This document shows, in pieces, positions 8,209 through 16,572 of a DNA stretch of 32,231 nt; positions within the stretch are counted from its first letter, which is position 1, and the number at the start of each line of letters is the position of its first letter. The DNA lies in contig CALWLH010000068.1 in NCBI GenBank assembly GCA_944381475.1, positions 1 through 32,231 on the forward strand, written 5' to 3'. Source of the DNA: an uncultured Lachnospiraceae bacterium (GTDB lineage: Bacteria; Bacillota; Clostridia; Lachnospirales; Lachnospiraceae). Under the pieces are notes generated by a model. It was not told the origin of the DNA. It saw only the letters and a list, made by a program, of their open reading frames with translations, and made no database searches. Both the position numbers and the translations under genes were made by a program.

Positions 8209-9468
8209 CTATTCTCTTACGAGCTTTAAATATTTTAACATTTGATTGGTCACAACCAGAAACTCCGAGCCCTTCTTCCCGCTTACCAGCTGCAAAATAT
8301 TGCAGTCCAGACTTCCTGTAAAGCATACCTTCCCCTTCAGATCCAGATACTGCATGGTACTGGCATCCGTCAGGTACAGGCCGTCCTCTCCCAGATACAG
8401 CGAGGAGAATTCAAAGCTGGTTTCTGTGTCAAAAATCATGGTTCCGTCTGTATTGTACAGGTACAGAAGCCTGCTCTGCACCAGATCTCCATTTGTGGTG
8501 GCAAACGCTATATAATCCTCATCATATGCCAGATTGGTGATCCTGTCCTCCGGCTCAATGATAATAAGCTCCTGGGGATCGCTTGGGGCTTTCAGGGAAT
8601 AAAGTACGATCCGTCCGTCCCCGAAGGCCGCGGCCCGGTCGTCGCTCAAAAACTCCACATCCGCAAACAGCGTGTCCCCGTACTTCTGAAATGCAGCCAC
8701 CGCATGAGTGGAGGTATTTGCAGAGGTGTCAAAGCTGTAAAAAACGATCCTGTTCTGCATCACTCCGCTGTCAACATAGACAAAGGAAGCAATCATCATC
8801 TGACCGTCCGGCGAGAAGCTCATATCCATGGGATAGCCGCTCTCGCTCATCAATGTCCGCACCCGTATTTCCAGCTGCCCTCCCAGCCTATCATAGAACA
8901 GCATGCTGTTGGACAGTTCCTCCTCCACCAGAAGAGCAGCCACGCCGTAGGAGGAGACCGTTCCCTTTGTGATGGGCAGCTCCGTCAATATACTGCCGCA
9001 CACCCCCTCGCCGGCGCTGATGACCACCGCCGTCCTGTCTCCCTGGTCGTAGATCAGCGCATACGAATCCCGTACTGCCACCGCCGGATTTTTCATCTCG
9101 AAGCTGGCGCTCCATGCTGTTTTTGAAGATGCATTGTAAAAGCTTGCTCCATTAGGGCTGTACTGCAGAATGCCGTCGGAGAAAGGGACATAGCTCTGGC
9201 TGGTGGAGGTGGTAATACTCTGGGACCAGCTTTCCCGGACAAATTTGTAGGGTCTGGACAAGCGGTAGAAAAACCAGTATCCCGCCAGCAAAACCACCAG
9301 CACCGTCAGTATCACCAGGCTGATATTTCTGCGCGCCTGATGGCGGTTCAGTCTCTGGCTGAACTGTTCACTGTCCCGTCTCTCCTCCATATTCCCTTCA
9401 TATATATCCGAGCCTGTTCTCCCAGGTTGTGTCCTTCGGCCGCTCTTTCTCATATTGCCCTTGCCCAT
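8209..9468 (-). CDS. DUF5711-like membrane-anchored beta-propeller protein
   Basis: This 419-residue protein has a basic N-terminal cytoplasmic tail (about 1-48), one membrane segment at about 50-67 ([19 protein letters not shown]), and a long extracytoplasmic region of repeated short beta-rich blocks (for example [67 protein letters not shown]) that look like WD/PQQ-type propeller blades. I recall this layout as the DUF5711 family of Clostridia; that naming is from memory, not a search. Function is unknown. A GGGAGGAG ribosome site precedes the ATG. It heads a probable unit with galE and glcK and follows the MPN-like/LysM gene by 148 bases with a promoter-like sequence in the gap. Confidence 0.78.
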   Translation of the reverse strand: MGKGNMRKSGRRTQPGRTGSDIYEGNMEERRDSEQFSQRLNRHQARRNISLVILTVLVVLLAGYWFFYRLSRPYKFVRESWSQSITTSTSQSYVPFSDGILQYSPNGASFYNASSKTAWSASFEMKNPAVAVRDSYALIYDQGDRTAVVISAGEGVCGSILTELPITKGTVSSYGVAALLVEEELSNSMLFYDRLGGQLEIRVRTLMSESGYPMDMSFSPDGQMMIASFVYVDSGVMQNRIVFYSFDTSANTSTHAVAAFQKYGDTLFADVEFLSDDRAAAFGDGRIVLYSLKAPSDPQELIIIEPEDRITNLAYDEDYIAFATTNGDLVQSRLLYLYNTDGTMIFDTETSFEFSSLYLGEDGLYLTDASTMQYLDLKGKVCFTGSLDCNILQLVSGKKGSEFLVVTNQMLKYLKLVRE

Positions 9469-9551
9469 GTATCTCCTCCCATGCGTCCTCTGCCACCCTC
9501 TGCAAAAGGGTCAAAGGCTGCAGGGTATGGCATCAGAACGCGGTTGCTCTT

Positions 9552-9580
9552 ATATTATCATAAAACAGCACCGTTCGCAA
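9552..9580 (-). promoter_or_regulatory. Candidate promoter for the DUF5711-like–galE–glcK unit
   Basis: Minus-strand TTGCGA (9580-9575), 17-base spacer, TAATAT (9557-9552), in the 148-base gap upstream of the DUF5711-like gene. Both boxes are moderate matches to sigma-A consensus, and an A/T-rich stretch surrounds the -10. A start near 9545 would leave a leader of roughly 75 bases. Confidence 0.4.
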
Positions 9581-9616
9581 GCACGGCGGCATAAAAATAC
9601 CCCTAAAATCCCCCTG

Positions 9617-11011
9617 CTATTCCATCGCCTCCTGTTCCTGGGGCGCATCTGCCAGTGCGGGAACGATGAGCTGCTGCCCAGCAGAGATCAGATTGGCGTC
9701 CTCCAGTCCGTTGATATCGCAGATTTCAGCCATCTGGTCATGGCTGCCGTAGAGACCTATACATATGGAAGAGAGGGTTTCCCCCGCATGAACGGTGTAG
9801 ACCATATATCCCTCAGGGATGGCTGACACAGGCGTCTCCTCCGGCTGCGCCGATACATCTGCTGACGGCTGCGGGGCGTCCTCTCCCTGAGAAGGCGTTT
9901 CCTGTACCTCCTCCCCTGGGATTTCCTGGGGCGGCATATCCGCATTTGCTTCTCCCGTCTCTCCCTCCGCAGGGGATGACTCCGATGTATCACCTCCCTC
10001 CCCCTGAGCAGGATTTGTTTCAGAAGGATCCGCCTGGGTAACGCCCGCAGTTTCGCTCCCGCTTTCCCCGGATGTGCCTCCCTCAGCGCCCACACTTTCA
10101 TCCGTCGGCGCGGGACTGCTCTGTCCCGTTTCAGCGCTTTCACCCATCGTCCCCTCTGTCTGGGAGGCGTCCACGTCATTGTCATCTCCCACATCGTAAA
10201 TGGTCAGCTTCCCGCCGGCTGTGTCCGTCTCAGAAACCGTTGCGCCCACTTCTTGATTGTTTTCAAGGATTCCAGTCAGAAGCTGCTCCATCTGGGTCAG
10301 CTTCTGACTGCTTCCCAGGGAATTAATGCCAATGGCGCATACCGCAAGAGCGAGGCACACGCACAGGCCATATGCAAACCGCAGTCCTGCGGGAGCCCGC
10401 ATGTTCTTTTTTTCCGACATTTTCTCGCGAAACTGGTTGACGACCACCTCATCGCCTGCCCGCTCCACAACACGCCCCTGGCTGTTTTCCACCAGAAAGC
10501 TCTGCATGGCCTCATTTCTCTCATAATATATATAATACCCAGCCAGCCGGCCCATGCCCGCCATATTCTGGTAATATACCGCCGAATCCTCCCTGGAATG
10601 CACCAGCATCACACTGCCTGTCTCAGGAAAATAACGGTTTTGAAGCTTTTGCAAAACCGTCAGATCCGGAATGATCTCCTCACCGGCGCACACGAAGGAA
10701 CCGCAGATCTCCCCGCTGCCAAAATGCCGGCTTTTGGCGTCAAGCATCCTCTCCCAGCTGTACTCCGAGAACAGCAGCTGATCCTCATCGGACCAGACAT
10801 GGTTGACCTCCAACGCTCCATTTATAAAAAGGCATGCATTGCCGTCAATAACGCAGCTCTCCCCCACCAGCACACCGATGGTGAGTTCTCCCTGACGGCT
10901 CATGCATTTTTCCAGATATGTACCAACATAATCCTCCAGATAAACCCGGTACAGCTCATCCCGTTCGCCAACCTGCCTTACATTTTTGGGCAGCCTCCTT
11001 CTTTCCTCCAT
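9617..11011 (-). CDS. Membrane protein: MPN-like N-terminal domain, transmembrane segment, acidic stalk, C-terminal LysM
   Basis: The 464-residue protein has four parts. Residues 1-40 are a conserved-looking lead (LPKNVRQVGE...YLEDYVGTYLEK). Residues about 42-172 follow the pattern of a JAB1/MPN fold: TIGVLVGES, FINGALEV, FSEYSWERML, then GSFVCAGE at the place where active MPN enzymes have a G-W-x-H-x-H-P-G stretch, and SVMLVHSREDSAVYYQ. The zinc-binding histidines are absent, so it would be catalytically dead. Residues 211-230 form one membrane segment; 255-400 are a Glu/Ser/Thr/Pro/Gly-rich low-complexity stalk; about 403-450 is a LysM domain (YTVHAGETLSSICIGLYG...QQLIVP), which binds GlcNAc-containing glycans such as peptidoglycan. 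Orientation is therefore MPN-like inside, LysM outside. The LysM and membrane calls are firm; the MPN-like call is pattern-based. Confidence 0.8.
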   Translation of the reverse strand: MEERRRLPKNVRQVGERDELYRVYLEDYVGTYLEKCMSRQGELTIGVLVGESCVIDGNACLFINGALEVNHVWSDEDQLLFSEYSWERMLDAKSRHFGSGEICGSFVCAGEEIIPDLTVLQKLQNRYFPETGSVMLVHSREDSAVYYQNMAGMGRLAGYYIYYERNEAMQSFLVENSQGRVVERAGDEVVVNQFREKMSEKKNMRAPAGLRFAYGLCVCLALAVCAIGINSLGSSQKLTQMEQLLTGILENNQEVGATVSETDTAGGKLTIYDVGDDNDVDASQTEGTMGESAETGQSSPAPTDESVGAEGGTSGESGSETAGVTQADPSETNPAQGEGGDTSESSPAEGETGEANADMPPQEIPGEEVQETPSQGEDAPQPSADVSAQPEETPVSAIPEGYMVYTVHAGETLSSICIGLYGSHDQMAEICDINGLEDANLISAGQQLIVPALADAPQEQEAME

Positions 11012-11142
11012 GCTTCAGACCTCCATTTCTTTTACGTTCCGCCTCTCTTACGGATGTGAAAAAATCCTAGCACACCCCCGTTGCAAAGCATGGCTTTTTT
11101 TGTCTCCAAAAATCAGGTTTTTATCGACATAATCGTACCTCC

Positions 11143-11171
11143 TTGACATTTGAGAATGCCCACGATAAAAT
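11143..11171 (+). promoter_or_regulatory. Sigma-A promoter for the HAD phosphatase gene
   Basis: TTGACA (11143-11148), 17-base spacer, TAAAAT (11166-11171): a perfect -35 and a 5/6 -10 box. It lies in the divergent gap between the LysM gene (minus) and the HAD gene (plus, start 11269), giving a leader of about 90 bases. I found no equally good promoter for the divergent LysM gene in the rest of the gap. Confidence 0.72.
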
Positions 11172-11268
11172 CAAGGCAGCGCCGGATCATATAAACCAAA
11201 GTAAGGCCTGGAAGTAAGCTTCCAAATCTGCCATGATGACGCAGCGCGTGCGTCAGAAAGAGGTAATT

Positions 11269-11904
11269 ATGGAGAAAAAAGGAATTATTTTTGATATGGA
11301 CGGAACCCTCTGGGATTCCGCCGAAGCCGTTGCAAAATGCTGGGATCAGGTGGTGCAGACCCACCCAGAGGTTAGCCGCCGGATCACCACTGCCGATGTG
11401 ATGGGCGTCATGGGAAAAACCATGGATGTCATCGCCCAAATTCTGTTTCCCGCGCTTTCCCCCGAAAAGCGCATGAAGCTGCTGGATGAATGCTGCATCT
11501 CGGAAAACGCCTATCTCAGAGCGCACGGGGCTACGCTCTACCCGGATCTTGCAAAAACCCTGGCACAGCTTCACAAGCATTATAATCTTTACATTGTCAG
11601 CAACTGTCAGAAGGGCTATATAGAAGCATTCCTGGATCACTATGACTACTGGCACTTTTTTCAGGATATTGAGTGCTATGGAAACAATGAGCTGAAAAAG
11701 GGCGCCAACATCCGTCTCCTGGCAGCCAGGAATTCCCTGACAAAGGCTGTCTATGTGGGAGATATCCAGGGGGACTATGAGGCGGCCATGGAAGCCGGGG
11801 TGGGCTTTATACATGCCTCCTACGGCTTTGGTCAGGTGGACGCGGATGTACCCGTCATCAGCCAGTTTTCCGATCTGCCCCAGGTCGTAAAAGCCATCCT
11901 GTAG
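11269..11904 (+). CDS. HAD-superfamily phosphatase
   Basis: A 211-residue haloacid dehalogenase-type hydrolase. Motif I FDMDGTLWDS is at about residues 7-16 with both aspartates, motif II is IVSNCQKG, motif III the lysine in ELKKGANIR, and motif IV GDIQGDYEAA. The helical insert between motif I and II is the type C1 cap seen in beta-phosphoglucomutase and phosphoglycolate phosphatase relatives, so a small sugar phosphate or similar is a likely substrate, but the specific one cannot be read. The start at 11269 is chosen because GAAAGAGG lies five bases upstream and the motif follows directly; an ATG at 11233 has no ribosome site. It is a single-gene unit, with its own promoter and a strong terminator at 11973-12003. 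Confidence 0.88.
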   Translation: MEKKGIIFDMDGTLWDSAEAVAKCWDQVVQTHPEVSRRITTADVMGVMGKTMDVIAQILFPALSPEKRMKLLDECCISENAYLRAHGATLYPDLAKTLAQLHKHYNLYIVSNCQKGYIEAFLDHYDYWHFFQDIECYGNNELKKGANIRLLAARNSLTKAVYVGDIQGDYEAAMEAGVGFIHASYGFGQVDADVPVISQFSDLPQVVKAIL

Positions 11905-11972
11905 AGGGTGTAAAAAACGGCCAAGCCCATTTGCGAACCAGCTTCCGGCCAGCCAAATATTTAACCCCATAG

Positions 11973-12003
11973 AAAAGGCATTCCCTTTTTCGGAATGCCT
12001 TTT
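11973..12003 (+). terminator. Intrinsic terminator after the HAD phosphatase gene
   Basis: Perfect 12-bp inverted repeat AAAAGGCATTCC / GGAATGCCTTTT (11973-11984 and 11992-12003), seven-base loop, followed by TCTGTT after a T run built into the stem end. The A run on the other side means it can also stop minus-strand transcription. Confidence 0.85.
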
Positions 12004-12048
12004 TCTGTTGGATTGATGCTCTAGCCGGTTTATATTCGCAGCCGGTTG

Positions 12049-12077
12049 GAAATAATAGACATAAAACCAGGCATACG
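12049..12077 (+). promoter_or_regulatory. Candidate forespore-type promoter for yyaC
   Basis: GAAATA (12049-12054), 17 bases, CATACG (12072-12077). This partly resembles a sigma-G type promoter (TGAATA and CATACTA in Bacillus), which would suit a spore gene. A small palindrome CAGGC-ATAC-GCCTG (12068-12081) overlaps the -10. It is weak evidence. Confidence 0.3.
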
Positions 12078-12120
12078 CCTGAAAGGCTCTGGAATATATT
12101 AGAAAGAAAGGTTTCTTATT

Positions 12121-12657
12121 ATGATACAGAATACCCTTACCTTTTCCAAGGAAGAAGCATTTAATATTGAAGTCTTTGCAAACGGACTTGACCGCATGGT
12201 GGGGAAAAACCGCCCCGTCCTGTTTCTGTGCATCGGAACAGACTGCTCCACCGGCGACAGCCTGGGCCCCCTGATCGGTCATCAGCTTTCCTCTGTGGAC
12301 AGCAAAAGCAGCCGGGTGATCGGAAACCTGCGGCGGCCTGTGACCGCCTTAAACCTGCGCTATGTTCTGGACCGCATTCAGCAGCTTTCTCCCAAGCCCT
12401 GCGTCATCGCCATCGATGCGGCCCTGGGACAGGAAAGCTGCATTGGTCAGATTACCATGTCTAAAAAACCCCTGCATCCCGGTCTCGGGGTGAAAAAATC
12501 TCTCCCCGCCGTGGGAGAGATCTCCATAACCGGTATCATCGGCTCCTATTCTCTTTCCTGCGCCTCCAGTCTGCAAAGCATCCGCCTGTCCCTGGTGATG
12601 GATATGGCGGAGCGCATCAGCGCCGGCATCAGGACCTACTGCTTCGGTAATTATTGA
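12121..12657 (+). CDS. yyaC: Spore protein of the YyaC family (putative GPR-related protease fold)
   Basis: The 178-residue protein matches the YyaC / DUF1256 sporulation family: RPVLFLCIGTDCSTGDSLGPLIGHQL is the family signature with the GTDxSTGD core near residues 39-46, and IAIDAALG and GEISITGIIG follow in order. YyaC is related in fold to the germination protease GPR and is made in the forespore; its exact role is not settled. A GAAAGG ribosome site precedes the ATG. The gene stands alone on the plus strand and its last 29 bases overlap the 3' end of the convergent coiled-coil gene, so both reading frames share DNA at the stop codons. The presence of YyaC is one of the signs of a spore-forming host. 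Confidence 0.9.
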   Translation: MIQNTLTFSKEEAFNIEVFANGLDRMVGKNRPVLFLCIGTDCSTGDSLGPLIGHQLSSVDSKSSRVIGNLRRPVTALNLRYVLDRIQQLSPKPCVIAIDAALGQESCIGQITMSKKPLHPGLGVKKSLPAVGEISITGIIGSYSLSCASSLQSIRLSLVMDMAERISAGIRTYCFGNY

Positions 12658-13720
12658 CAGCATCCGTGACGGTCTGGGCTGAACCACTTTGGAGCTGCTT
12701 TGAAATCTGCTCCAAAATATCTGCCTGGAGATTTTCCTTCCCTAAACGCCCCGCATACTTATCCGTCACCTGGATGCTCAGGGTGCTGACCTGATTGGAC
12801 GCCTCCAAAAGCTCCTGATTATTCTTCTCTATTTCCGCCTTGAGCCTTTCGATTTTCTGCCTGCTGCCCTCCCGGATCTCATCCTCTATCACATGCCTGG
12901 TCACCGCCTCAAAGGTCTGAAGCGCCTCCTGCTTCTTATTTCCAATCTCTTCAATCTGCGCCTCCGTCTTTGCAATGCTGTAATTAAAATCCCCCAGATC
13001 ATAGTGCTCCTCGTTGGGATCCCTTTTCACCGAGGATGCGATCAGACGCATCTTTCGTTCGTTTTGTTCCAGCATCCGGCGCATATCCGCAGCCCGGCGC
13101 AAAGCATCGATGTATTTATATTTTACATGCTCATTTAAAAACAGATATGCCCCTCCAAACACCATAAAAAAGACAAGATGAAGTCCCGATAGAATGATGG
13201 GATTCCCCGTGGGAAGCCAGGAAAATATCAGATAAGGCAGGATGAACAGCACCAGCAGCGCCAGGGAGCCGTTTACAATCCGCTGCCAGATACCCCTTGG
13301 CATAAATACAGTAAAAAACCAGCTTTTCCGGCAGAAACCCGGCACCCGGTTTTTCTTCAGAAGGGTCTTGAATTCCTCTCTGAGCGCTCTGCTTTCCTCC
13401 CGGATTTGAGCGGTTTCCTCCTGGATTCTCTCCTTTTTTCCCGCCCGTTTTGCCCGCTCCTTTCGGCTTTTCAGTTTTCTAAGCTGTTCCTGGGCCTCGG
13501 AGATTTCCTTATCATAGCTGGAGGAAACCTCCTCCTTTCTCTTTCTAATGGTTCCCGCTATCTGGTCTGACACAGCCTTCTCTTCAGAAGACAGCTGCTT
13601 TTTTAATCGGAGCTCCATTTGAGACAGGCTTTGCTTTCGTGCTTTTGCCTCTTCCAGCTGGCTTACTGCCTGTTTTGCCTCATCCAGAAACGCCAGCGCT
13701 TCCGCTGCCTGACCATCCAT
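12629..13720 (-). CDS. Coiled-coil protein with two central membrane segments, unknown function
   Basis: Not assigned to a known family. The 363-residue product has an N-terminal coiled coil (about 20-125, very rich in E, K, R, Q), two hydrophobic segments at about 150-169 and 175-195 (GSLALLVLFILPYLIFSW and GLHLVFFMVFGGAYLFL), and a second coiled coil from about 200 to 330, so it would form a membrane hairpin with both coils in the cytoplasm. A start at 13720 is chosen because AGGAGG lies just upstream; the frame opens earlier at 13780 with no ribosome site. A clear promoter lies upstream. Its 3' end overlaps yyaC tail to tail. The architecture would suit a membrane scaffold, but this is only inference. 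Confidence 0.72.
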   Translation of the reverse strand: MDGQAAEALAFLDEAKQAVSQLEEAKARKQSLSQMELRLKKQLSSEEKAVSDQIAGTIRKRKEEVSSSYDKEISEAQEQLRKLKSRKERAKRAGKKERIQEETAQIREESRALREEFKTLLKKNRVPGFCRKSWFFTVFMPRGIWQRIVNGSLALLVLFILPYLIFSWLPTGNPIILSGLHLVFFMVFGGAYLFLNEHVKYKYIDALRRAADMRRMLEQNERKMRLIASSVKRDPNEEHYDLGDFNYSIAKTEAQIEEIGNKKQEALQTFEAVTRHVIEDEIREGSRQKIERLKAEIEKNNQELLEASNQVSTLSIQVTDKYAGRLGKENLQADILEQISKQLQSGSAQTVTDAVNNYRSSRS

Positions 13721-13752
13721 AAGAACCCCTCCTTTTGCCGATTTTCCTTTTA

Positions 13753-13780
13753 AGTATAGCGAAATAAAAAATTCTGTCAA
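13753..13780 (-). promoter_or_regulatory. Sigma-A promoter for the two-segment coiled-coil gene
   Basis: Minus-strand TTGACA (13780-13775), 16-base spacer, TATACT (13758-13753): a perfect -35 and a 5/6 -10. It leaves a leader of about 25 bases before the ATG at 13720 and is divergent from the promoter at 13878-13906. Confidence 0.75.
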
Positions 13781-13877
13781 TAAATTACCCGGTTTGAAGG
13801 GGAATTTTCGTCAAACTTTTACAAAAAAGTCATATTTCGTTCATGTTTCCCTATATGCTGACCTTCCGATTCTGCTC

Positions 13878-13906
13878 TTGACGAAAGTTCCTTCTGCGGC
13901 TATGAT
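13878..13906 (+). promoter_or_regulatory. Sigma-A promoter for the HD hydrolase operon
   Basis: TTGACG (13878-13883), 17-base spacer, TATGAT (13901-13906), both 5/6 matches, followed by a short leader of about 22 bases and GGAGGAA before the ATG at 13935. Confidence 0.7.
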
Positions 13907-13934
13907 AAACATAGCTTTTGGGAGGAAGATATCA

Positions 13935-14531
13935 ATGAAAGACACAAGACTTGACCGGCAGTTTGCCTTTTTCAGGGAAATTGACAAAGAAAAAGAAATT
14001 GTACGCCAGAACTTCCTGGCCTCCGGGAACCGCAGGGAGACAGATGCGGAGCATGCCTGGCATATGGCGCTGATGGCCATTCTTCTGGCAGAATACGCCA
14101 ACGAGCCCATTGACGTCTTAAAGACTGTCACCATGCTCCTGATCCATGATCTGGTGGAAATTGACGCGGGAGATACCTATGCCTATGACGAGGCGGCCCA
14201 GAAAAACAAGACCCAGCGTGAAACGGCCTGTGCCAAACGGATTTTTTCCATTCTCCCTCCGGACCAGGGAAGGGAACTTCAAGAGCTTTGGGATGAATTT
14301 GAAGCCGGCAAAACCCCGGAGGCAAAATTCGCCCGCACCATGGACAATATCCAGCCAGCCATGCTCAATGCCGCCTCTGACGGGAAAAGCTGGGTGGAGC
14401 ACGGCGTACAGCTATGCCAGATCTTAAAGCGCAACGCCCTCACCGCAGATGGCAGCGGCAAGCTGTGGGATTATTCCCTGAACAGCTTTATTAAGCCCCA
14501 TGTGGACGCGGGGCACATAAGGGAGGACTGA
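13935..14531 (+). CDS. HD-domain hydrolase (YfbR/HDDC2-like 5'-nucleotidase type)
   Basis: The 198-residue protein has the HD phosphohydrolase fold: TDAEHAWHMALMA (first metal histidine around residues 40-43), the HD pair in LLIHDLVEIDAGD at 71-72, and a later aspartate in TMDNIQPAML. The arrangement resembles YfbR / HDDC2-type proteins, which dephosphorylate deoxynucleoside 5'-monophosphates, so a role in nucleotide housekeeping is likely; the substrate is not proven. The start at 13935 is chosen because GGAGGAAG lies just upstream and the family's N-terminus starts here; the frame opens further upstream across the promoter. It is followed after only two bases by an 89-codon gene, indicating translational coupling. 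Confidence 0.85.
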   Translation: MKDTRLDRQFAFFREIDKEKEIVRQNFLASGNRRETDAEHAWHMALMAILLAEYANEPIDVLKTVTMLLIHDLVEIDAGDTYAYDEAAQKNKTQRETACAKRIFSILPPDQGRELQELWDEFEAGKTPEAKFARTMDNIQPAMLNAASDGKSWVEHGVQLCQILKRNALTADGSGKLWDYSLNSFIKPHVDAGHIRED

Positions 14532-14533
14532 GC

Positions 14534-14803
14534 ATGTTTCGTATGTGGGGAAAAATCGTGAAGCACAATCGTCTGCTTAAAGACATCACTATCCAGGATG
14601 ACACGGACTTAAACCGAACCCGGAAGGTCTTTCACGCCCTTGAAGAAATCTGCCTTGCCTTCAACCTGGAGATTCCCATGTGGCTGGACGGCAATGTGGC
14701 GGAATTTGGCCGGATCAGCAGAACCCGTTTTACACAGGACAGCTTTTTTGAGAAGATTCCCTTTGATTACCTGGAAATCCAGGTGATCGAGGAGGACGCC
14801 TGA
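14534..14803 (+). CDS. Small conserved-looking protein coupled to the HD hydrolase
   Basis: I do not recognise the family. The 89-residue product is soluble, with no membrane segment or signal. It contains DLNRTRKVFHALEEICLAFN, likely a helix, then LEIPMWLDGNVAEF, FGRISRTRFTQDSFFEKIP and an acidic end (YLEIQVIEEDA), giving an alternating alpha/beta look. The ATG lies two bases after the HD gene's stop with GGGAGG ahead of it, so translation is probably coupled, and a terminator closes the pair. A partner or regulatory role for the HD enzyme is the simplest inference. Its base composition resembles its neighbours, and the compact operon makes a chance open frame unlikely. Confidence 0.7.
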   Translation: MFRMWGKIVKHNRLLKDITIQDDTDLNRTRKVFHALEEICLAFNLEIPMWLDGNVAEFGRISRTRFTQDSFFEKIPFDYLEIQVIEEDA

Positions 14804-14821
14804 AGATTTCTACAGCTTGCA

Positions 14822-14858
14822 GGAGGGGCCATATCACCTATGTTGACATGGCCCCTCC
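14822..14858 (+). terminator. Intrinsic terminator after the HD hydrolase operon
   Basis: Perfect 11-bp inverted repeat GGAGGGGCCAT / ATGGCCCCTCC (14822-14832 and 14848-14858), 15-base loop, then GTTAAACATTTTTCTT. It lies between two convergent genes (the 89-aa gene and yebC) and so may serve both, though the T run favours the plus strand. Confidence 0.75.
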
Positions 14859-14872
14859 GTTAAACATTTTTC

Positions 14873-15601
14873 TTATTCATCCCAGTTATGATAAACATTC
14901 TGAACATCGTCATCATCATCCAGAAGATCCAGAATACGGTTCATCATCTTCAGATCCTGCTCCTCCGTCAGCTCCACCCAGGTCTGGGGAAGCATGGTGA
15001 CGTCTGCTTCCGCCATGGGGATACCTGCGGCCTCCAGCGTCTCCCGGACAGCTGAAAAATCCTCGGGAGCTGTGAGGATCTCAAAGCTGTCCTCCTCCTC
15101 ATTAAAGTCCTCCGCACCTGCGTCTAAGGCAAGCATCATCAGCTCGTCTCCGTCCCCCTCGTATTCCTCCTTGTCGATCAGGATCTGTCCCTTCTTGTCA
15201 AACATAAAGGACACACAGCCTGTGGTTCCCACATTGCCGCCCCCCTTGGTGAAGGCGTTGCGCACATTGGAGGCTGTTCGGTTGCGGTTATCCGTGAGGG
15301 TTTCCACGATGATGGCCGTTCCCTTGGGGCCATATCCCTCGTATGTAACCGCCTCATAGTTTGTAGCGTCCGCGTCCCCTGCCGCCTTCTTGATACTGCG
15401 GTCGATGGTATCGTTGGGCATATTCTGGGACTTGGCCTTTGCGATGATATCCCGAAGCTTTCCGTTATTGTTGGGGTCCGGTCCGCCCTCCTTTACTGCC
15501 ACTGCGATCTCACGGCCAAGGCGGGTAAAAATCTTGCCCTTTGCCGCATCATTCTTTTCCTTTTTGTGCTTAATGTTTGAAAATTTGTTATGTCCTGACA
15601 T
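14873..15601 (-). CDS. yebC: YebC/PmpR family protein
   Basis: The 242-residue protein begins [20 protein letters not shown], a member of the YebC/TACO1 start signature (usually SGHSKWANIKHKK), and has [13 protein letters not shown] and the family's central [20 protein letters not shown]. YebC proteins are reported as DNA-binding regulators (PmpR) in some bacteria and, more recently, as ribosome-associated factors easing polyproline stalls; which applies here cannot be told. The C-terminus has an acidic run ([12 protein letters not shown]). The gene follows the CorC-like gene by 11 bases, so the two are probably one transcript. Confidence 0.95.
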   Translation of the reverse strand: MSGHNKFSNIKHKKEKNDAAKGKIFTRLGREIAVAVKEGGPDPNNNGKLRDIIAKAKSQNMPNDTIDRSIKKAAGDADATNYEAVTYEGYGPKGTAIIVETLTDNRNRTASNVRNAFTKGGGNVGTTGCVSFMFDKKGQILIDKEEYEGDGDELMMLALDAGAEDFNEEEDSFEILTAPEDFSAVRETLEAAGIPMAEADVTMLPQTWVELTEEQDLKMMNRILDLLDDDDDVQNVYHNWDE

Positions 15602-15612
15602 GAAATACTCCT

Positions 15613-16503
15613 TTACTCCTGCGCCGCTTGTTCCGCGGCTTCTTCAGATATTTTAACCGCCTTCACGGTCTTTATCATTTTATTGTCCATCAGCAGCACC
15701 TGAAACTGCCAGCCGGCATACTCCACCACCGGCTTTTCCGTTTCCTCCGGTATCCTGTCCAGAAGCCCGATCAGCAGTCCGTTTAAAGTGTCTGCATCCT
15801 CCTCCGGCTCCGGGATATCCAGTGTCTCGCACACATCCTCCAGAGGGGTAAGCCCCTCCATAATAAATCCGTCCGGTATTTTTCTGATCAGCTCCTCCTC
15901 TGCGTCAAATTCATCCTCGATATCTCCAACAATCTCCTCCAGGATATCCTCCATGGTGATCAGACCCACCGTCTGACCATACTCGTCAACCACCACAACC
16001 ATGTGGATCTTGTTGGACTGCATGCTTTTAAACAGAGAATTGATTTTCCTTGTCTCCGGAATGAATCTGCACTTTCGCAAGAGGCCCGGAACCTGACTGA
16101 TGGGGGCGGCGTTATAGCTGCCCTTCAGATAGAAGCTGAGAGCATCCTTGATCAGGATCACGCCCACGATGTCATCCAGATCATCCCTGTAAACCGGGAA
16201 CCTGGAATGAGATGAATCCGTGATAAACTGCATGGCCTCCCCCAGCGTCATATCCATGTCAATGGCACGCATGGCCTTTCTGTGGGTCATGATATCCGAG
16301 GCCTGCTTGTCGTCAAATTTAAAGATGTTGGTAATCATCTCTGCCTCATTGGCCTCAAGGACGCCCTGCTGGTGACTTTCGTTCACCAGACTAACAATCT
16401 CTTCCTCTGTGATATCCCCGCCCCTGCCGGCGCCGATACGCTTTAGAAGTGAGGTTAAAAAACCCTGCTGGTTCTTGTGACTGTCCCCGTTGTCACTTTC
16501 CAT
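15613..16503 (-). CDS. CorC/HlyC-type CBS-domain protein lacking a membrane domain
   Basis: The 296-residue protein has a short lead with [23 protein letters not shown], a CBS pair (about 65-190; [21 protein letters not shown] and [26 protein letters not shown] are the typical CBS cores), and the C-terminal CorC_HlyC transporter-associated domain (about 205-285, with [19 protein letters not shown]). It lacks the DUF21 membrane domain that precedes this layout in larger relatives, as in proteobacterial CorC (about 290 residues). Relatives are linked to magnesium and cobalt efflux; older annotation as hemolysin is misleading. A GGAGG ribosome site precedes the ATG. The leader (16504 to about 16700) is rich in inverted repeats, listed separately. 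Confidence 0.9.
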   Translation of the reverse strand: MESDNGDSHKNQQGFLTSLLKRIGAGRGGDITEEEIVSLVNESHQQGVLEANEAEMITNIFKFDDKQASDIMTHRKAMRAIDMDMTLGEAMQFITDSSHSRFPVYRDDLDDIVGVILIKDALSFYLKGSYNAAPISQVPGLLRKCRFIPETRKINSLFKSMQSNKIHMVVVVDEYGQTVGLITMEDILEEIVGDIEDEFDAEEELIRKIPDGFIMEGLTPLEDVCETLDIPEPEEDADTLNGLLIGLLDRIPEETEKPVVEYAGWQFQVLLMDNKMIKTVKAVKISEEAAEQAAQE

Positions 16504-16572
16504 ATAATTCTGATCCTCCAGTGTGAAAATATGCTGTAATCACCAGCCAATTATTTTTTTACTTTGTAAGTT

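Noticed and set aside
11113-12282. Long minus-strand open frame (389 codons) opposite the HAD phosphatase and start of yyaC
   Set aside because: It runs antisense to a gene with clear HAD motifs, spans a strong terminator and a promoter, and its translation shows no family pattern.
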